IMG/VR virus record: IMGVR_UViG_3300032053_000050
Location: 1 to 64,000 of that record
Direction: 5' to 3' (one strand)
Length of the DNA stretch: 64,000 nt
DNA from: a virus
Of the stretch, positions 17,845 to 26,090 are shown piece after piece. How positions within the stretch are numbered: position 1 is the stretch's first letter; each line of letters opens with the position of its first letter. The position numbers and the translations under genes are program-made. The notes beneath the pieces are model-generated. The model worked only from the letters and a program-made list of their open reading frames with translations. It had not been told where the DNA came from and did no database searches.

Positions 17845-19047
17845 ATGACAAATTTAATATTTGATTTAAGTAACATAGCTTTTAGAAGTATGTATATAGT
17901 ATCAGGATATTCTAATAAAATGACTTTTGATTCTCAATCTGAAGTTGACCAACTTGTTCGCAAAATAGCAATGGATGTTTCTTTTATTACAAGATTAGTT
18001 AATCCTTCAAGAGTTATTTTAGCATTAGATGCAAAATCTTGGCGTAAAGATATTAAAATTGAAGAAAATGAAGGTTATAAATCTGGAAGAGTAAAATCAA
18101 AAGCTGTTAATTGGGATAATGTATATAAAGCATTAGATGATTTTACAAGCATTATGGAAACTCAAGGCATGATAGTTACAAGAATTGAAAATGCTGAGGG
18201 CGATGATATTATGGCATTATGGGCAGATGAACTTTTATACAAACAAGAACAACACGTTATTATAGTATCCGGAGATGAAGATGTTAGACAATTAGTCCAA
18301 ACTTATCCATCTACTTCTGGAAAAAATGTATATTCTACAGTATTTAATCCTTTTATGCAAGGAAAGAATGCTACAAGAAAACTTTATATCCCTAAATATT
18401 TCGAAGAATGGATTAATACTACAGATGTTGCAGACATTTTCAATATGAAAGGTTCTATTGATGTTGATAAAGAAGATTTTAAGAAAATTATAACTACTGA
18501 AAAATGTAAAATGGAATATACTGATGGTAGAATGATTGCTCTTAGAAAAATCTTTTGTGGAGATGATGGAGATAATGTTCCAGCTTTCTTTTCTTGGTTA
18601 ATTAGAGATGTTGATGGAACAGTTCTTAAAGATAAAAATGGTGAAAATAGAAAAGATAGAATTACCAATGGAAAATTTGAAAAGATTTATGAAAGTCTTT
18701 TAAAAACACCAAATGAAGAGATAACTTATTATGAAGTTTGTGAACGTCAATCTCAATTAAAAGAACTTATAGAAAAAATTACAAAACAAACGCCACCATT
18801 TAAAATTCAAGATAGATTAAATAGACAACTTAAATTAGTAGTATTAAGTCCGCATTTATTTCCTGAACAAATAAGAAATGATTTTGAAGAATTAAAAGAA
18901 AAACAATTAGCTCGTCCACGTATAAACTATTCTGCTTCTAATATGTATAATCTTCTTGAAGGAAGTAAATATGTTAATGTACGTAAAGGAAATGAATCTA
19001 CTATATTTAGTGAAATTGACAAAACAATAGGAAAATCTTTATTTTAA
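17845..19047 (+). CDS. RNase H/FEN-type 5'-3' nuclease (T4 rnh-like)
   Basis: 400 residues. FDLSNIAFRSMY, ILALDAKSWRKD, NAEGDDIMALWA and IVSGDEDVRQLV supply the spaced acidic residues of the FEN/PIN superfamily, and IFCGDDGDNVPAFF is the helix-hairpin-helix-like part. T4 RNase H removes RNA primers and flaps. It is longer than T4 RNase H (305), with an insertion in the middle. A tiny zinc-ribbon gene overlaps its stop. Confidence 0.85.
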   Translation: MTNLIFDLSNIAFRSMYIVSGYSNKMTFDSQSEVDQLVRKIAMDVSFITRLVNPSRVILALDAKSWRKDIKIEENEGYKSGRVKSKAVNWDNVYKALDDFTSIMETQGMIVTRIENAEGDDIMALWADELLYKQEQHVIIVSGDEDVRQLVQTYPSTSGKNVYSTVFNPFMQGKNATRKLYIPKYFEEWINTTDVADIFNMKGSIDVDKEDFKKIITTEKCKMEYTDGRMIALRKIFCGDDGDNVPAFFSWLIRDVDGTVLKDKNGENRKDRITNGKFEKIYESLLKTPNEEITYYEVCERQSQLKELIEKITKQTPPFKIQDRLNRQLKLVVLSPHLFPEQIRNDFEELKEKQLARPRINYSASNMYNLLEGSKYVNVRKGNESTIFSEIDKTIGKSLF

Positions 19048-19157
19048 TGAAATGCCCTAAATGTGGTTCGGTGCATATACACAAAGATATATATGCACCA
19101 TATGATTTATATTATTGTGATAACTGTTTTTATCAATGGATTATTAGCTCAATATAA
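19047..19157 (+). CDS. Tiny zinc-ribbon protein
   Basis: 36 residues: CPKCGS...YYCDNC, two CxxC pairs. Its ATG shares one base with the TAA of the nuclease gene, so coupled translation is likely. No known function. Confidence 0.5.
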   Translation: MKCPKCGSVHIHKDIYAPYDLYYCDNCFYQWIISSI

Positions 19158-19283
19158 ATAATATATACTTGTTAAATTTTAACAAATTCTTAAGGTTTGA
19201 TCGAAAACCTTTATCTTAGGATTCATATAATAAATACCTGAATCCCGGTGAAAAGAATCCCTGATCTGAAATAGAAATAAATT

Positions 19284-19703
19284 ATGGAGTTATTTGAATT
19301 TATAAATATATTATTTACAAATTCCCTCGAATTTTCTAAGATTACTTCTGGTGAGAAAAGAAAACATTTTTTTCTTTGTCAAAGACGTTTTGCAATACAA
19401 TTTCCACAACAAGCTAATGCTTTACAATCTTTAAAGATAAATCAAAATGCAGTTATTGATTTTTGGCAAGAATATTTAAGAAAAACATATAAAGGATATA
19501 TGCCTAAATGGATATACACTAAAGGTGAGAAAAAAACTCAAGAAGTAAAAGAAAAGAAATCAAATGTAAGTGATGAAGTAATTAATGAATATTGTAAATG
19601 GAATAAAATAGATAGAAAAACAATTAAAGATGCTTTAGAATTTTATAATAGTTTAATGATTGCTGAATTAAAAACATTTGAAAAAATAATTAAACAAAAA
19701 TAA
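19284..19703 (+). CDS. Conserved phage protein near the replication genes
   Basis: 139 residues with SGEKRKHFFLCQRRFAIQFP and NALQSLKINQ, then a charged linker and a C-terminal helix. I associate this pattern with a conserved hypothetical family of large T4-like phages that lies near replication genes, without a proven function. By position it could be a clamp-loader or late-transcription accessory, but nothing in the sequence shows it. Confidence 0.55.
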   Translation: MELFEFINILFTNSLEFSKITSGEKRKHFFLCQRRFAIQFPQQANALQSLKINQNAVIDFWQEYLRKTYKGYMPKWIYTKGEKKTQEVKEKKSNVSDEVINEYCKWNKIDRKTIKDALEFYNSLMIAELKTFEKIIKQK

Positions 19704-19709
19704 TATAAT

Positions 19710-19868
19710 ATGGAAAATAAATGTGATTATCCTTATGAATTTATAGAATGGAAAGAAAAAAATGCCATTTACAATGTAAAAACAAATCTTTATTTATACT
19801 GGGAAGATAAATTTAGTTTAGAAAAATTATTTGAATATTGGAAAAGAAACATAAAAGATGAATTATGA
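19710..19868 (+). CDS. Small uncharacterised protein
   Basis: 52 residues (MENKCDYPYEFIEWKEKNAI...), rich in aromatic and charged residues, ending in an ATGA overlap with the next gene. Confidence 0.45.
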   Translation: MENKCDYPYEFIEWKEKNAIYNVKTNLYLYWEDKFSLEKLFEYWKRNIKDEL

Positions 19869-20104
19869 CAAGAGAAGAAGCAAAAAAATGGTTTAAAGAA
19901 GATGTAGATTCTTATGGTAAACCTAAAGCTATAATGTCTAAAATAGATAAAATTTATGATGATTTTGATTTTATCTTGACAGATATTACTAAAAGATTAG
20001 ATGAAATTCATAATGATTTTAAAATAAATATCGAAAATAGAATAGATAAAATTTATAATAAAATAAATAATTCTGATGACGCCAAGAGTAAGGGATATAG
20101 TTAA
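19865..20104 (+). CDS. Small coiled-coil protein
   Basis: 79 residues with an internal near-repeat (KIDKIYDDFDF / RIDKIYNKINN) and long predicted helices. Translationally coupled to the gene before it, and overlapping the next gene by 29 bases in another frame. Confidence 0.45.
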   Translation: MTREEAKKWFKEDVDSYGKPKAIMSKIDKIYDDFDFILTDITKRLDEIHNDFKINIENRIDKIYNKINNSDDAKSKGYS

Positions 20105-20276
20105 AATGTATAAAGATACTAATCTTCAGGGAGTAGAAATATATCTTAATCAGCCTGAAATGGTAGTAGATCCATTATCTTGGGAAGGAAAGATTAAAAA
20201 ATTGATTGATAATAAGTTATATAATACAGCGAAGTGTGAAATTGAACTTGTGGGATATAAACTCTTAAATATATAA
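20076..20276 (+). CDS. Small uncharacterised protein
   Basis: 66 residues (MTPRVRDIVKMYKDTNLQG...). The start lies inside the preceding frame; a later start at 20106 (MYKDTNLQG) would remove the overlap. No family recognised. Confidence 0.4.
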   Translation: MTPRVRDIVKMYKDTNLQGVEIYLNQPEMVVDPLSWEGKIKKLIDNKLYNTAKCEIELVGYKLLNI

Positions 20277-20280
20277 AAAT

Positions 20281-20817
20281 ATGAAAAAAACAAAAATAGT
20301 GCCGCTAGAAGATTATAATTATACGATTAAGGATTTATCTATCGAAGAAATAGTACCAAATAATATTGATAATTATTTAGTAAGTATTTATGAAAATCAT
20401 CATTTAATAGTATTGCCCAATAGTGTAATGGGAGAACAATTTAAAAACTGGAAAAAAAGTAGAGGTGGACAATTTTCAAAAGATGTTCTTTATTATACTC
20501 TTAAGAAATTTGAACAAGTAGCAAAATATGTTTTAATAAAAGGTAATGGAAAATATTTTATTGCAAGAATAATAGCTGAAGAAGAAAAATTAGATTTTGA
20601 AGCTCTTAAATTAATAGATGGACAAATAAAAGATATTTCATATATGATTTTAAGACATTTAAATGAAGATGATACTTTAACGAACACAAAATTAAGTATG
20701 TTTAATACTGAAGAAGAATTGAAAATTTTAGAATTTTATCCTTCTATAACAAATATACCTATTCATGATGAAGAATTAGATTATCATGGTGGAAGTATAT
20801 CACTTTTCTCTGATTAA
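20281..20817 (+). CDS. Uncharacterised protein
   Basis: 178 residues, mixed alpha/beta, with VLPNSVMGEQFKNWKKSRGG in the middle and an acidic end. Nothing recognised; intact, with close spacing to both neighbours. Confidence 0.55.
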   Translation: MKKTKIVPLEDYNYTIKDLSIEEIVPNNIDNYLVSIYENHHLIVLPNSVMGEQFKNWKKSRGGQFSKDVLYYTLKKFEQVAKYVLIKGNGKYFIARIIAEEEKLDFEALKLIDGQIKDISYMILRHLNEDDTLTNTKLSMFNTEEELKILEFYPSITNIPIHDEELDYHGGSISLFSD

Positions 20818-20819
20818 TT

Positions 20820-21009
20820 ATGAAAATATTAAGAAAAGAAATTGAAAAAAAAAATAAACAGTCGAGGTGAAAAGATAACCGATTGTGAAAAGTATGTTCT
20901 AATACCTGAGATACTTAGAGGAAATTGTACTGAAATTTCATTTGAAGGAAACATAAAATGTACTTATGTATGCGATTTTTTTGTACAAAAAATAAAAAAT
21001 AAATTATGA
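20820..21009 (+). pseudogene. Small gene split by a poly-A frameshift
   Basis: ATG at 20820 reads MKILRKEIEKK and then meets a run of ten A. Dropping one A joins it to an open frame NSRGEKITDCEKYVLIPEI... that ends at a TGA (21007-21009) overlapping the next ATG. The natural protein is about 62 residues. A homopolymer sequencing error is as likely as a real mutation. Confidence 0.5.
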
Positions 21010-21689
21010 TTAAAATAAAAAAAGATTTGTTTAAAAAAACATGTATGATTTTATTATTTTTATTATCATATAAATCAGTAATAGCACCAGCATCAATATC
21101 ACAATTTGATATAGAAAAATATAAACAATCAAAAATAATAGAATATTATAATGTTAAGAAAACTGAAGAATTAATTAATCAAAAATTAATTAAAACCATA
21201 CATGACTATATTGAAAAATATAGTGTTGGAAAATCTCAATTAAATGCTCAAATAATTATAAATAAGTGTGATGAATATAAAGTAGATTTAAAAATAGTTC
21301 TTGCTCAAGCACAATTAGAATCTCATTTTGGTACACGAGGAAGAGCAGTTAAAACACATTCAGTATTTAATGTTGGCGCATTAGATAATGGAAAAACACT
21401 AAATTTCTATGATGATCCTAATCATTCAATAGAGCCATATATTAGATTATTAAAAACTAAATATTTAGTAAATAAAACTGAAAAAGATTTATTATATGGA
21501 AATTTTATAGATATAACAGGAAAAAGATATGCAACAAGCAAACAATATGAAAGAGAATTATTAAAAATAATTTCTAATATTCAAACTTATACAAATATTG
21601 ATAAATTATTATCAGAAAGAAAAAAAATCACATTAGCAATTTTACAAATAGAAAATAATAATTTTAATAAACAATTTATAAATTTATGA
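21006..21689 (+). CDS. Glucosaminidase-domain cell-wall hydrolase
   Basis: 227 residues with an N-terminal hydrophobic segment (residues about 10-28). The core QAQLESHFGTRGRAVKTHSV then FNVGALDNG is the FlgJ/LytG-type glucosaminidase signature with its catalytic Glu. It should cut peptidoglycan glycan strands, for lysis or entry. The stop overlaps the next start (ATGA). Confidence 0.82.
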   Translation: MIKIKKDLFKKTCMILLFLLSYKSVIAPASISQFDIEKYKQSKIIEYYNVKKTEELINQKLIKTIHDYIEKYSVGKSQLNAQIIINKCDEYKVDLKIVLAQAQLESHFGTRGRAVKTHSVFNVGALDNGKTLNFYDDPNHSIEPYIRLLKTKYLVNKTEKDLLYGNFIDITGKRYATSKQYERELLKIISNIQTYTNIDKLLSERKKITLAILQIENNNFNKQFINL

Positions 21690-22294
21690 CACAATCACAA
21701 GAGAATTTTAATAAATCTTTAGTATATATTAAACGAAAAGGTATAGAAAATTTAGTAAATTGGTTAACATCAGAAACAGATTTTTTTACTGCGCCATCTT
21801 CAGCTATTTATCATGGTAATTTTGAAGAAGGCTTATTACAACATTCTTTAAACGTACTTTCTTTTGCTCTTAATAATTTTAATTATATAGTTAAAAGAAA
21901 ACCTGAGTATGAATATTTAAGAGAGTCAGTAGTTATTGCAGCACTATTTCATGATGTTTGTAAAACAAACTATTATGTAAAACAAAATAAATGGACTAAA
22001 GATGAAAATAATAAATGGAAAGAATATCTTGGTTGGACTGTAGCAGATACATTTCCTATGGGGCATGGTGAAAAAAGTATTTATCTTATATCTAAATATA
22101 TTGAATTAACCGAAAGTGAAGTTTTAGCTATACGATGGCACATGGGAATGTATGATATTTCTCCTACAGCATCAAATTTTACGCTAAATGCGTATAATCA
22201 AGCTTCTTCACATCCCCTTGTTAGAATAATTAACTCAGCAGATTCTTTAACTTTAATAGTAGAAGAAACAGTAGATTATAAAAATTTACATTAG
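21686..22294 (+). CDS. HD-domain hydrolase
   Basis: 202 residues. HSLNVLSFAL, ALFHDVCKTNYY (His-Asp), HGEKSIYLI and IRWHMGMYD form the H...HD...H...H metal set. A related fragment of its C-terminus is encoded again at 22513-22596. The present stop is a TAG, rare in this window. Function may be nucleotide or nucleic-acid hydrolysis. Confidence 0.75.
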   Translation: MTQSQENFNKSLVYIKRKGIENLVNWLTSETDFFTAPSSAIYHGNFEEGLLQHSLNVLSFALNNFNYIVKRKPEYEYLRESVVIAALFHDVCKTNYYVKQNKWTKDENNKWKEYLGWTVADTFPMGHGEKSIYLISKYIELTESEVLAIRWHMGMYDISPTASNFTLNAYNQASSHPLVRIINSADSLTLIVEETVDYKNLH

Positions 22295-22309
22295 GTACTA
22301 AAATACATC

Positions 22310-22510
22310 GTGGCTCCTTTGGTATATATTAAAAATGGAAATAATTTTTTTATATCAAAAAATGATCCCAGATATTTATCGGGTGAATTAATCCATCATT
22401 TTAAAAATACAATATTAGTTAAAGATAAAAATGGAAAAGCAATGAGAGTTAAAAAAAATGATCCTCGATATTTATCTAAAGAATTAGTGGGTATTCGTAA
22501 AAAAATGTAA
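22310..22510 (+). CDS. NDPRYLSGEL-repeat protein, homing-endonuclease-associated
   Basis: 66 residues with two copies of a unit ending K(K)NDPRYLSGEL / KKNDPRYLSKEL. I know this unit as a flanking module of phage NUMOD3-type endonucleases. Here no nuclease domain follows. It lies between the HD gene and a second copy of that gene's 3' end, so it looks like the residue of an endonuclease insertion. Confidence 0.5.
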   Translation: MAPLVYIKNGNNFFISKNDPRYLSGELIHHFKNTILVKDKNGKAMRVKKNDPRYLSKELVGIRKKM

Positions 22511-22512
22511 AA

Positions 22513-22596
22513 ATGGTATTATTAGTAAAAATTATTAGTACTGCTGATGTACTTGCTGTAGGTTTAGAAGACACAATTGACTATAAGAATAAGTAG
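22513..22596 (+). pseudogene. Displaced duplicate of the HD-gene 3' end
   Basis: 27 codons, LVKIISTADVLAVGLEDTID then YKNK, align with the end of the HD protein, LVRIINSADSLTLIVEETVD then YKNLH. This is a diverged copy of the gene's last exon-like piece lying beyond the inserted 22310 ORF. Confidence 0.6.
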
Positions 22597-22658
22597 ACAT
22601 ATATGTTAATAATTTTTAATATTTTATTAATGAATATATAAAATAAAATACTAAAAAA

Positions 22659-23546
22659 ATGAAGAATTTAGTTCGTGAATCTATTATTAATGAAACTACA
22701 GAATTTAAAGATATAAAAAGAATAAAAGATTTATTTCATAGAAGTAAAGGAAGTGATTCTAAATTACTTCAATTAACACAAAATATGGCTAATTCTATAG
22801 ATGATATAGATAAAGCACAAAGACGAGCTGAAGCTGCTTGGGAAATACTTGGAAAAGAAGATAATCCAATTGCTGATATTTTCTTAAAAAGAATAGAAGA
22901 ACTTAAAGACAGCAGCAAAACATTAAAACCTAAACAAACAATTAATTTTTCAAAACCTATTTCAAAAATACCTGATAAAAATCCAGAACCTGATTACGAT
23001 AATTTAACAAAGAATTATGGTAATTATGTTAGTAAAAAACAAGGAGTCATTTATCTACCATCTTACTCGGCTATTGCTCTATGGGATTGGGAAATAACCG
23101 GACAATTATCTGATGGAGCTTGGGAAAACTCAAAACCTGATGATCATTATAAATTTTGGTGTAATCTTTTACCACGTTTAGGCATTCCTGAAGTTAAATC
23201 CAGAGGTAGATGTAAAAAAGACGGATACAACTTAACAGGATTAATTGAATACGTTGGTGATAGAATGGTTCAATATGGTAGATTTGGAAAGGCTGCTGGA
23301 GAAGAAATTTTAAAAATGGGTGGAGAAGTTAGATCAACTGTTGAAGATTTTCCAAAAGAAGGCCCTTTTAATCTTGAAGAATGGAAACAAAAGCAAATTA
23401 TAGGAAAAGATTGGCGTGCAAAAGATTATTATTGGGTAGGTTTAGAACAAAAACATATAGATGCATTTTATAATACAAAATATGATGAAAAAGATATGAG
23501 AAAAGATCTTTCTTATATTAAAGAAGCTATGAAAAAAAGAAGATAA
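22659..23546 (+). CDS. Uncharacterised 295-residue protein
   Basis: N-terminal ~110 residues are charged and helical; from about residue 125 a globular domain (GVIYLPSYSAIALWDWEITG, FWCNLLPRLGIPE, YYWVGLEQKHIDAF) follows. No family recognised. It is eight bases ahead of the papain-like protease gene, so they may act together, for instance as substrate and protease. Confidence 0.55.
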   Translation: MKNLVRESIINETTEFKDIKRIKDLFHRSKGSDSKLLQLTQNMANSIDDIDKAQRRAEAAWEILGKEDNPIADIFLKRIEELKDSSKTLKPKQTINFSKPISKIPDKNPEPDYDNLTKNYGNYVSKKQGVIYLPSYSAIALWDWEITGQLSDGAWENSKPDDHYKFWCNLLPRLGIPEVKSRGRCKKDGYNLTGLIEYVGDRMVQYGRFGKAAGEEILKMGGEVRSTVEDFPKEGPFNLEEWKQKQIIGKDWRAKDYYWVGLEQKHIDAFYNTKYDEKDMRKDLSYIKEAMKKRR

Positions 23547-23553
23547 AAATACT

Positions 23554-24336
23554 ATGGATTTTACTAAATATAAATTTAATCTTGAAAAATCTCCAACTGA
23601 TCCACGAGATTTTATGCTTGAAGCTATTTATCCTAATATAGTAGTTCTTCCAGAAACATATGATATGCGATCTCAATTACAAACAGTTAGAGATCAAGGA
23701 CAACAAGGAACGTGTTCAGCACAAACAGCTGGCGCTATTAAAGAATGGCAGGAAAAAATCGATGTTCAATTTGATGAATATATGTCTCCACAGTTTGTTT
23801 ATAATTTAAGAACAAATCAACAGAGTGAAGGGATGACTCCAAGAGATACGATGGAAATTCTTTATAAAATAGGAATTGTTCCTGAAAAAAGTTATCCTTA
23901 TGGAACATTTAAAAAAATCACAGCTCCACTTTTAAAAGAAGCTGAACAATTTAAAATTCAGGGATATGCTCAAATTAATACAATAGATTCTCTTAAAAAG
24001 GCACTTTTTGCTAATGGCCCTTGTTATATTGCTTTTCCAGTTTATGATCCTGAAAAAATGGATTTTTGGAAACAACAATTTATAAATCAACCAATGCTTG
24101 GAGGACATGCTGTAACAGTAACTGGATTTTTAAAAGATAGTTTTATTATAAGAAATTCTTGGAGTTCTCTGTGGGGTGATAGCGGATATACTTATCTTCC
24201 TTATACTGATTGGGGATGTCAATGGGAAGTATGGACATCAATTGATGCTAATTCAAATCCAGAAACTCTTAAGAAAAAAGCTGAAAATTATATTAAAAAA
24301 AGAGGTTTTTTCAAAAGAATATTTGGTATAAAATAA
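23554..24336 (+). CDS. Papain-like (C1A) cysteine protease
   Basis: 260 residues. VRDQGQQGTCSAQTAGA contains the oxyanion Gln and the catalytic Cys (GTCSA in place of the common GSCWA), GGHAVTVTGF the His, and RNSWSSLWGDSGY the Asn. The propeptide-like N-terminus is short. No signal peptide, so it likely works inside the cell or in the virion. C1 proteases are unusual in phage; target unknown. Confidence 0.85.
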   Translation: MDFTKYKFNLEKSPTDPRDFMLEAIYPNIVVLPETYDMRSQLQTVRDQGQQGTCSAQTAGAIKEWQEKIDVQFDEYMSPQFVYNLRTNQQSEGMTPRDTMEILYKIGIVPEKSYPYGTFKKITAPLLKEAEQFKIQGYAQINTIDSLKKALFANGPCYIAFPVYDPEKMDFWKQQFINQPMLGGHAVTVTGFLKDSFIIRNSWSSLWGDSGYTYLPYTDWGCQWEVWTSIDANSNPETLKKKAENYIKKRGFFKRIFGIK

Positions 24337-24346
24337 TAAAATTACT

Positions 24347-24529
24347 ATGAAAAAAATGGTAAATGAAAGTTTAAAAGATGAATTAATAGCACGATTAATG
24401 TCAACATTATTTAAAGATGATGATCCTAAACATTATGATTCAAATATTAAATATTTAGAATCATTATCTTTTGAAGATATAGAAGAAATGATAGTTGATT
24501 ATAATATGCATGGAATTACAATGAAATAA
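24347..24529 (+). CDS. Small uncharacterised protein
   Basis: 60 residues, acidic and helical (ELIARLMSTLFKDDDPKHYD). Ten bases after the protease gene. No family recognised. Confidence 0.45.
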   Translation: MKKMVNESLKDELIARLMSTLFKDDDPKHYDSNIKYLESLSFEDIEEMIVDYNMHGITMK

Positions 24530-24535
24530 TATAAG

Positions 24536-24823
24536 ATGCAGCAACATTTTTTTCAAACATTTTTTGGTCCAGGAACGCAAATAGTGCAAAATGAAGATCC
24601 TGTTTTAGAATATATAATACATAATGAAACTATTTTAGAAATAGTAAATAATTGGCCGTTTGTAAGGTGGATGATGGATAGACATAGACACGGAGAATTA
24701 AAACAAGTAGATCAAATGGAACAACTTTGGATTAATTTTATTTCTCGACACAATATTGATATAGAAAGTTTTAAAAATAATAAAGATTTTCTCAAAGTAT
24801 TTTGGAAAAATCCTATAAATTAA
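24536..24823 (+). CDS. Small uncharacterised protein
   Basis: 95 residues with several aromatic residues (MQQHFFQTFFGPG, NNWPFVRWMMDRHRHG). Probably an operon member with the genes on either side, six bases from each. Confidence 0.5.
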   Translation: MQQHFFQTFFGPGTQIVQNEDPVLEYIIHNETILEIVNNWPFVRWMMDRHRHGELKQVDQMEQLWINFISRHNIDIESFKNNKDFLKVFWKNPIN

Positions 24824-24829
24824 AAAATT

Positions 24830-25048
24830 ATGAAAAATAACGATTTTGTTCCAGTTAAAAAAATTCTGAATATTATTAATTCATGTAATTCCGAAGAACA
24901 ATTAGAAAATTGTAATATAGTAATTAAAAATTATGTTAATTCTGTAAAGAAAAAAGGGGTAATTAATTATAATGAATTAGAAAATAGATTAAATGAAGAA
25001 CTATTACAAAGACAAGAAGCTTTATATCTTGTTAAGATTTTTACTTAA
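24830..25048 (+). CDS. Small helical protein
   Basis: 72 residues, predicted all-helical (NNDFVPVKKILNIINSCN...). No family recognised; last gene before a 325-base gap. Confidence 0.45.
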   Translation: MKNNDFVPVKKILNIINSCNSEEQLENCNIVIKNYVNSVKKKGVINYNELENRLNEELLQRQEALYLVKIFT

Positions 25049-25122
25049 TTTAAAATTTTTTAACAAAGTATTAACATTCTCTTATAAAACTTTTATAATT
25101 TATTGTGATATATAATTAAAAA

Positions 25123-25227
25123 ATGATGATATTAAATTATACATATACTCAACAACCCCAACTCATAACCTTTTATGAGCCACAATCATTATGTCTATTT
25201 GAGAACACGGAGGGAAGAATGAAGTAA
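25123..25227 (+). CDS. Possible 34-residue ORF in the gap before a terminator
   Basis: The gap 25049-25373 holds an ATG-started 34-codon frame (MMILNYTYTQQPQLITFYEP...) ending at 25227, a CTCATAA/TTATGAG hairpin inside it, and a clear terminator. Coding status is uncertain. Confidence 0.3.
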   Translation: MMILNYTYTQQPQLITFYEPQSLCLFENTEGRMK

Positions 25228-25266
25228 GTATAAAGAATATCATACACTATATTTTAACACTTATTA

Positions 25267-25298
25267 AAAAAACCCTCCAATGAAACGGAGGGTTTTTT
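25267..25298 (+). terminator. Rho-independent terminator
   Basis: AAAACCCTCC / GGAGGGTTTT stem with loop AATGAAAC and a T-tract. It closes the long rightward operon that runs from about 19 kb. Confidence 0.85.
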
Positions 25299-25334
25299 AT
25301 TTTTAATAATATTTTAACAACAACAGTTGTTAAT

Positions 25335-25357
25335 AGTTCTTTGAAATGTTTATATTT
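25335..25357 (+). promoter_or_regulatory. Promoter (and boxA-like sequence) before 25374
   Basis: AGTTCTTTGAAATG at 25335 resembles the rRNA-leader boxA of Bacteroidota; TATATTTG follows at 25350-25357, 17 bases ahead of the ATG. The order (boxA before the -7) suggests that here the TTTG is only part of the promoter. Confidence 0.4.
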
Positions 25358-25373
25358 GTAAAAACAATTTATT

Positions 25374-25571
25374 ATGGCAAGTAGTATAAAAGGTACATCA
25401 GGTGAAAGTTTAGCAGACGTAGTAAGAAACGTAAACGATACTTTAAAAGCAGCAGGAAAATTTGGATTGGAAGTAGAAACTATTGCAACAGCTTTATTAT
25501 TTCTTAAAGAAAATCCAACAATGACAATAGAATATGCATTACATGTAGGACTTCAAGATTGGGATGTATGA
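25374..25571 (+). CDS. Small conserved-looking protein
   Basis: 65 residues (MASSIKGTSGESLADVVRNV...ALHVGLQDWDV), a short helical bundle by appearance. Coupled to the next gene through ATGA. Function unknown. Confidence 0.5.
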   Translation: MASSIKGTSGESLADVVRNVNDTLKAAGKFGLEVETIATALLFLKENPTMTIEYALHVGLQDWDV

Positions 25572-25738
25572 CATCATTTTATTTTTATATACCAAAAGAT
25601 ATATCAACACCTTATATTATAGATGTTAATAAATCAGATGGAAGAAAAATAATAGAATGGTTAAATGGAAATACAACGTTTTATCATTTTTTACAAAAAC
25701 AAAGATTTGGCAAGCTATATAATATAATACGGCAATGA
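25568..25738 (+). CDS. Small uncharacterised protein
   Basis: 56 residues (MTSFYFYIPKDISTPYIID...), with overlaps of ATGA type at both ends, so translation is coupled from 25374 through 25920. Confidence 0.45.
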   Translation: MTSFYFYIPKDISTPYIIDVNKSDGRKIIEWLNGNTTFYHFLQKQRFGKLYNIIRQ

Positions 25739-25920
25739 TAAAACATTTAACGCCAAGGTCTAAAGAAGAATTAGATAAACTTCCGCCTTACGTAGAAATA
25801 CTATATGTTCCAGGATTACGAGGACCTTTTGGAATGCCAGGAAATAGAGGAACAGAAGGTCCAGTAGGAATTCCAGGAATAGAGAGTTATATTAGAAAAA
25901 TGAAAACTTATAAAAAATAA
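25735..25920 (+). CDS. Collagen-like mini-protein with MIKHLTPR leader
   Basis: 61 residues. Leader MIKHLTPRSKEELDKLP is the same as in the RNA ligase and three others. Residues 32-52 are Gly-X-Y repeats (GLRGPFGMPGNRGTEGPVG, then IPG), i.e. six or seven collagen triplets, followed by a basic tail. Phage collagen repeats usually trimerise fibre proteins; here the piece is far too short for a fibre and lies next to a tRNA array. Confidence 0.6.
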   Translation: MIKHLTPRSKEELDKLPPYVEILYVPGLRGPFGMPGNRGTEGPVGIPGIESYIRKMKTYKK

Positions 25921-25936
25921 ATGTAAAAACATTTTT

Positions 25937-25970
25937 TCGTGTCAAGAATTTATATTACTTTTACATTCCA
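25937..25970 (+). promoter_or_regulatory. Promoter before the first tRNA array
   Basis: GTGTCAAGAA followed about 20 bases later by TATTACTTTTAC, ending some 17 bases before tRNA-Cys. The -7 box is imperfect (TACTTTTA). Confidence 0.4.
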
Positions 25971-25985
25971 ATCAAAATAAAAATT

Positions 25986-26056
25986 GGCCATTATGCTCAA
26001 TGGATGGGTACCGGTCTGCAAAACCGGAGTAGAGAGTTCGATCCTCTCAATGGCCT
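25986..26056 (+). tRNA. tRNA-Cys (GCA)
   Basis: Acceptor GGCCATT/AATGGCC, anticodon arm CCGGT-CTGCAAA-ACCGG, T loop TTCGATC. Standard cloverleaf. Confidence 0.85.
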
Positions 26057-26058
26057 CA

Positions 26059-26070
26059 GTTCTTTGATAA
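26059..26070 (+). promoter_or_regulatory. boxA-like antitermination sequence
   Basis: GTTCTTTGATAA, resembling the boxA/leader sequence of Bacteroidota rRNA operons, directly after tRNA-Cys. Confidence 0.4.
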
Positions 26071-26090
26071 ATTGTTTTAATAAAAAATAT

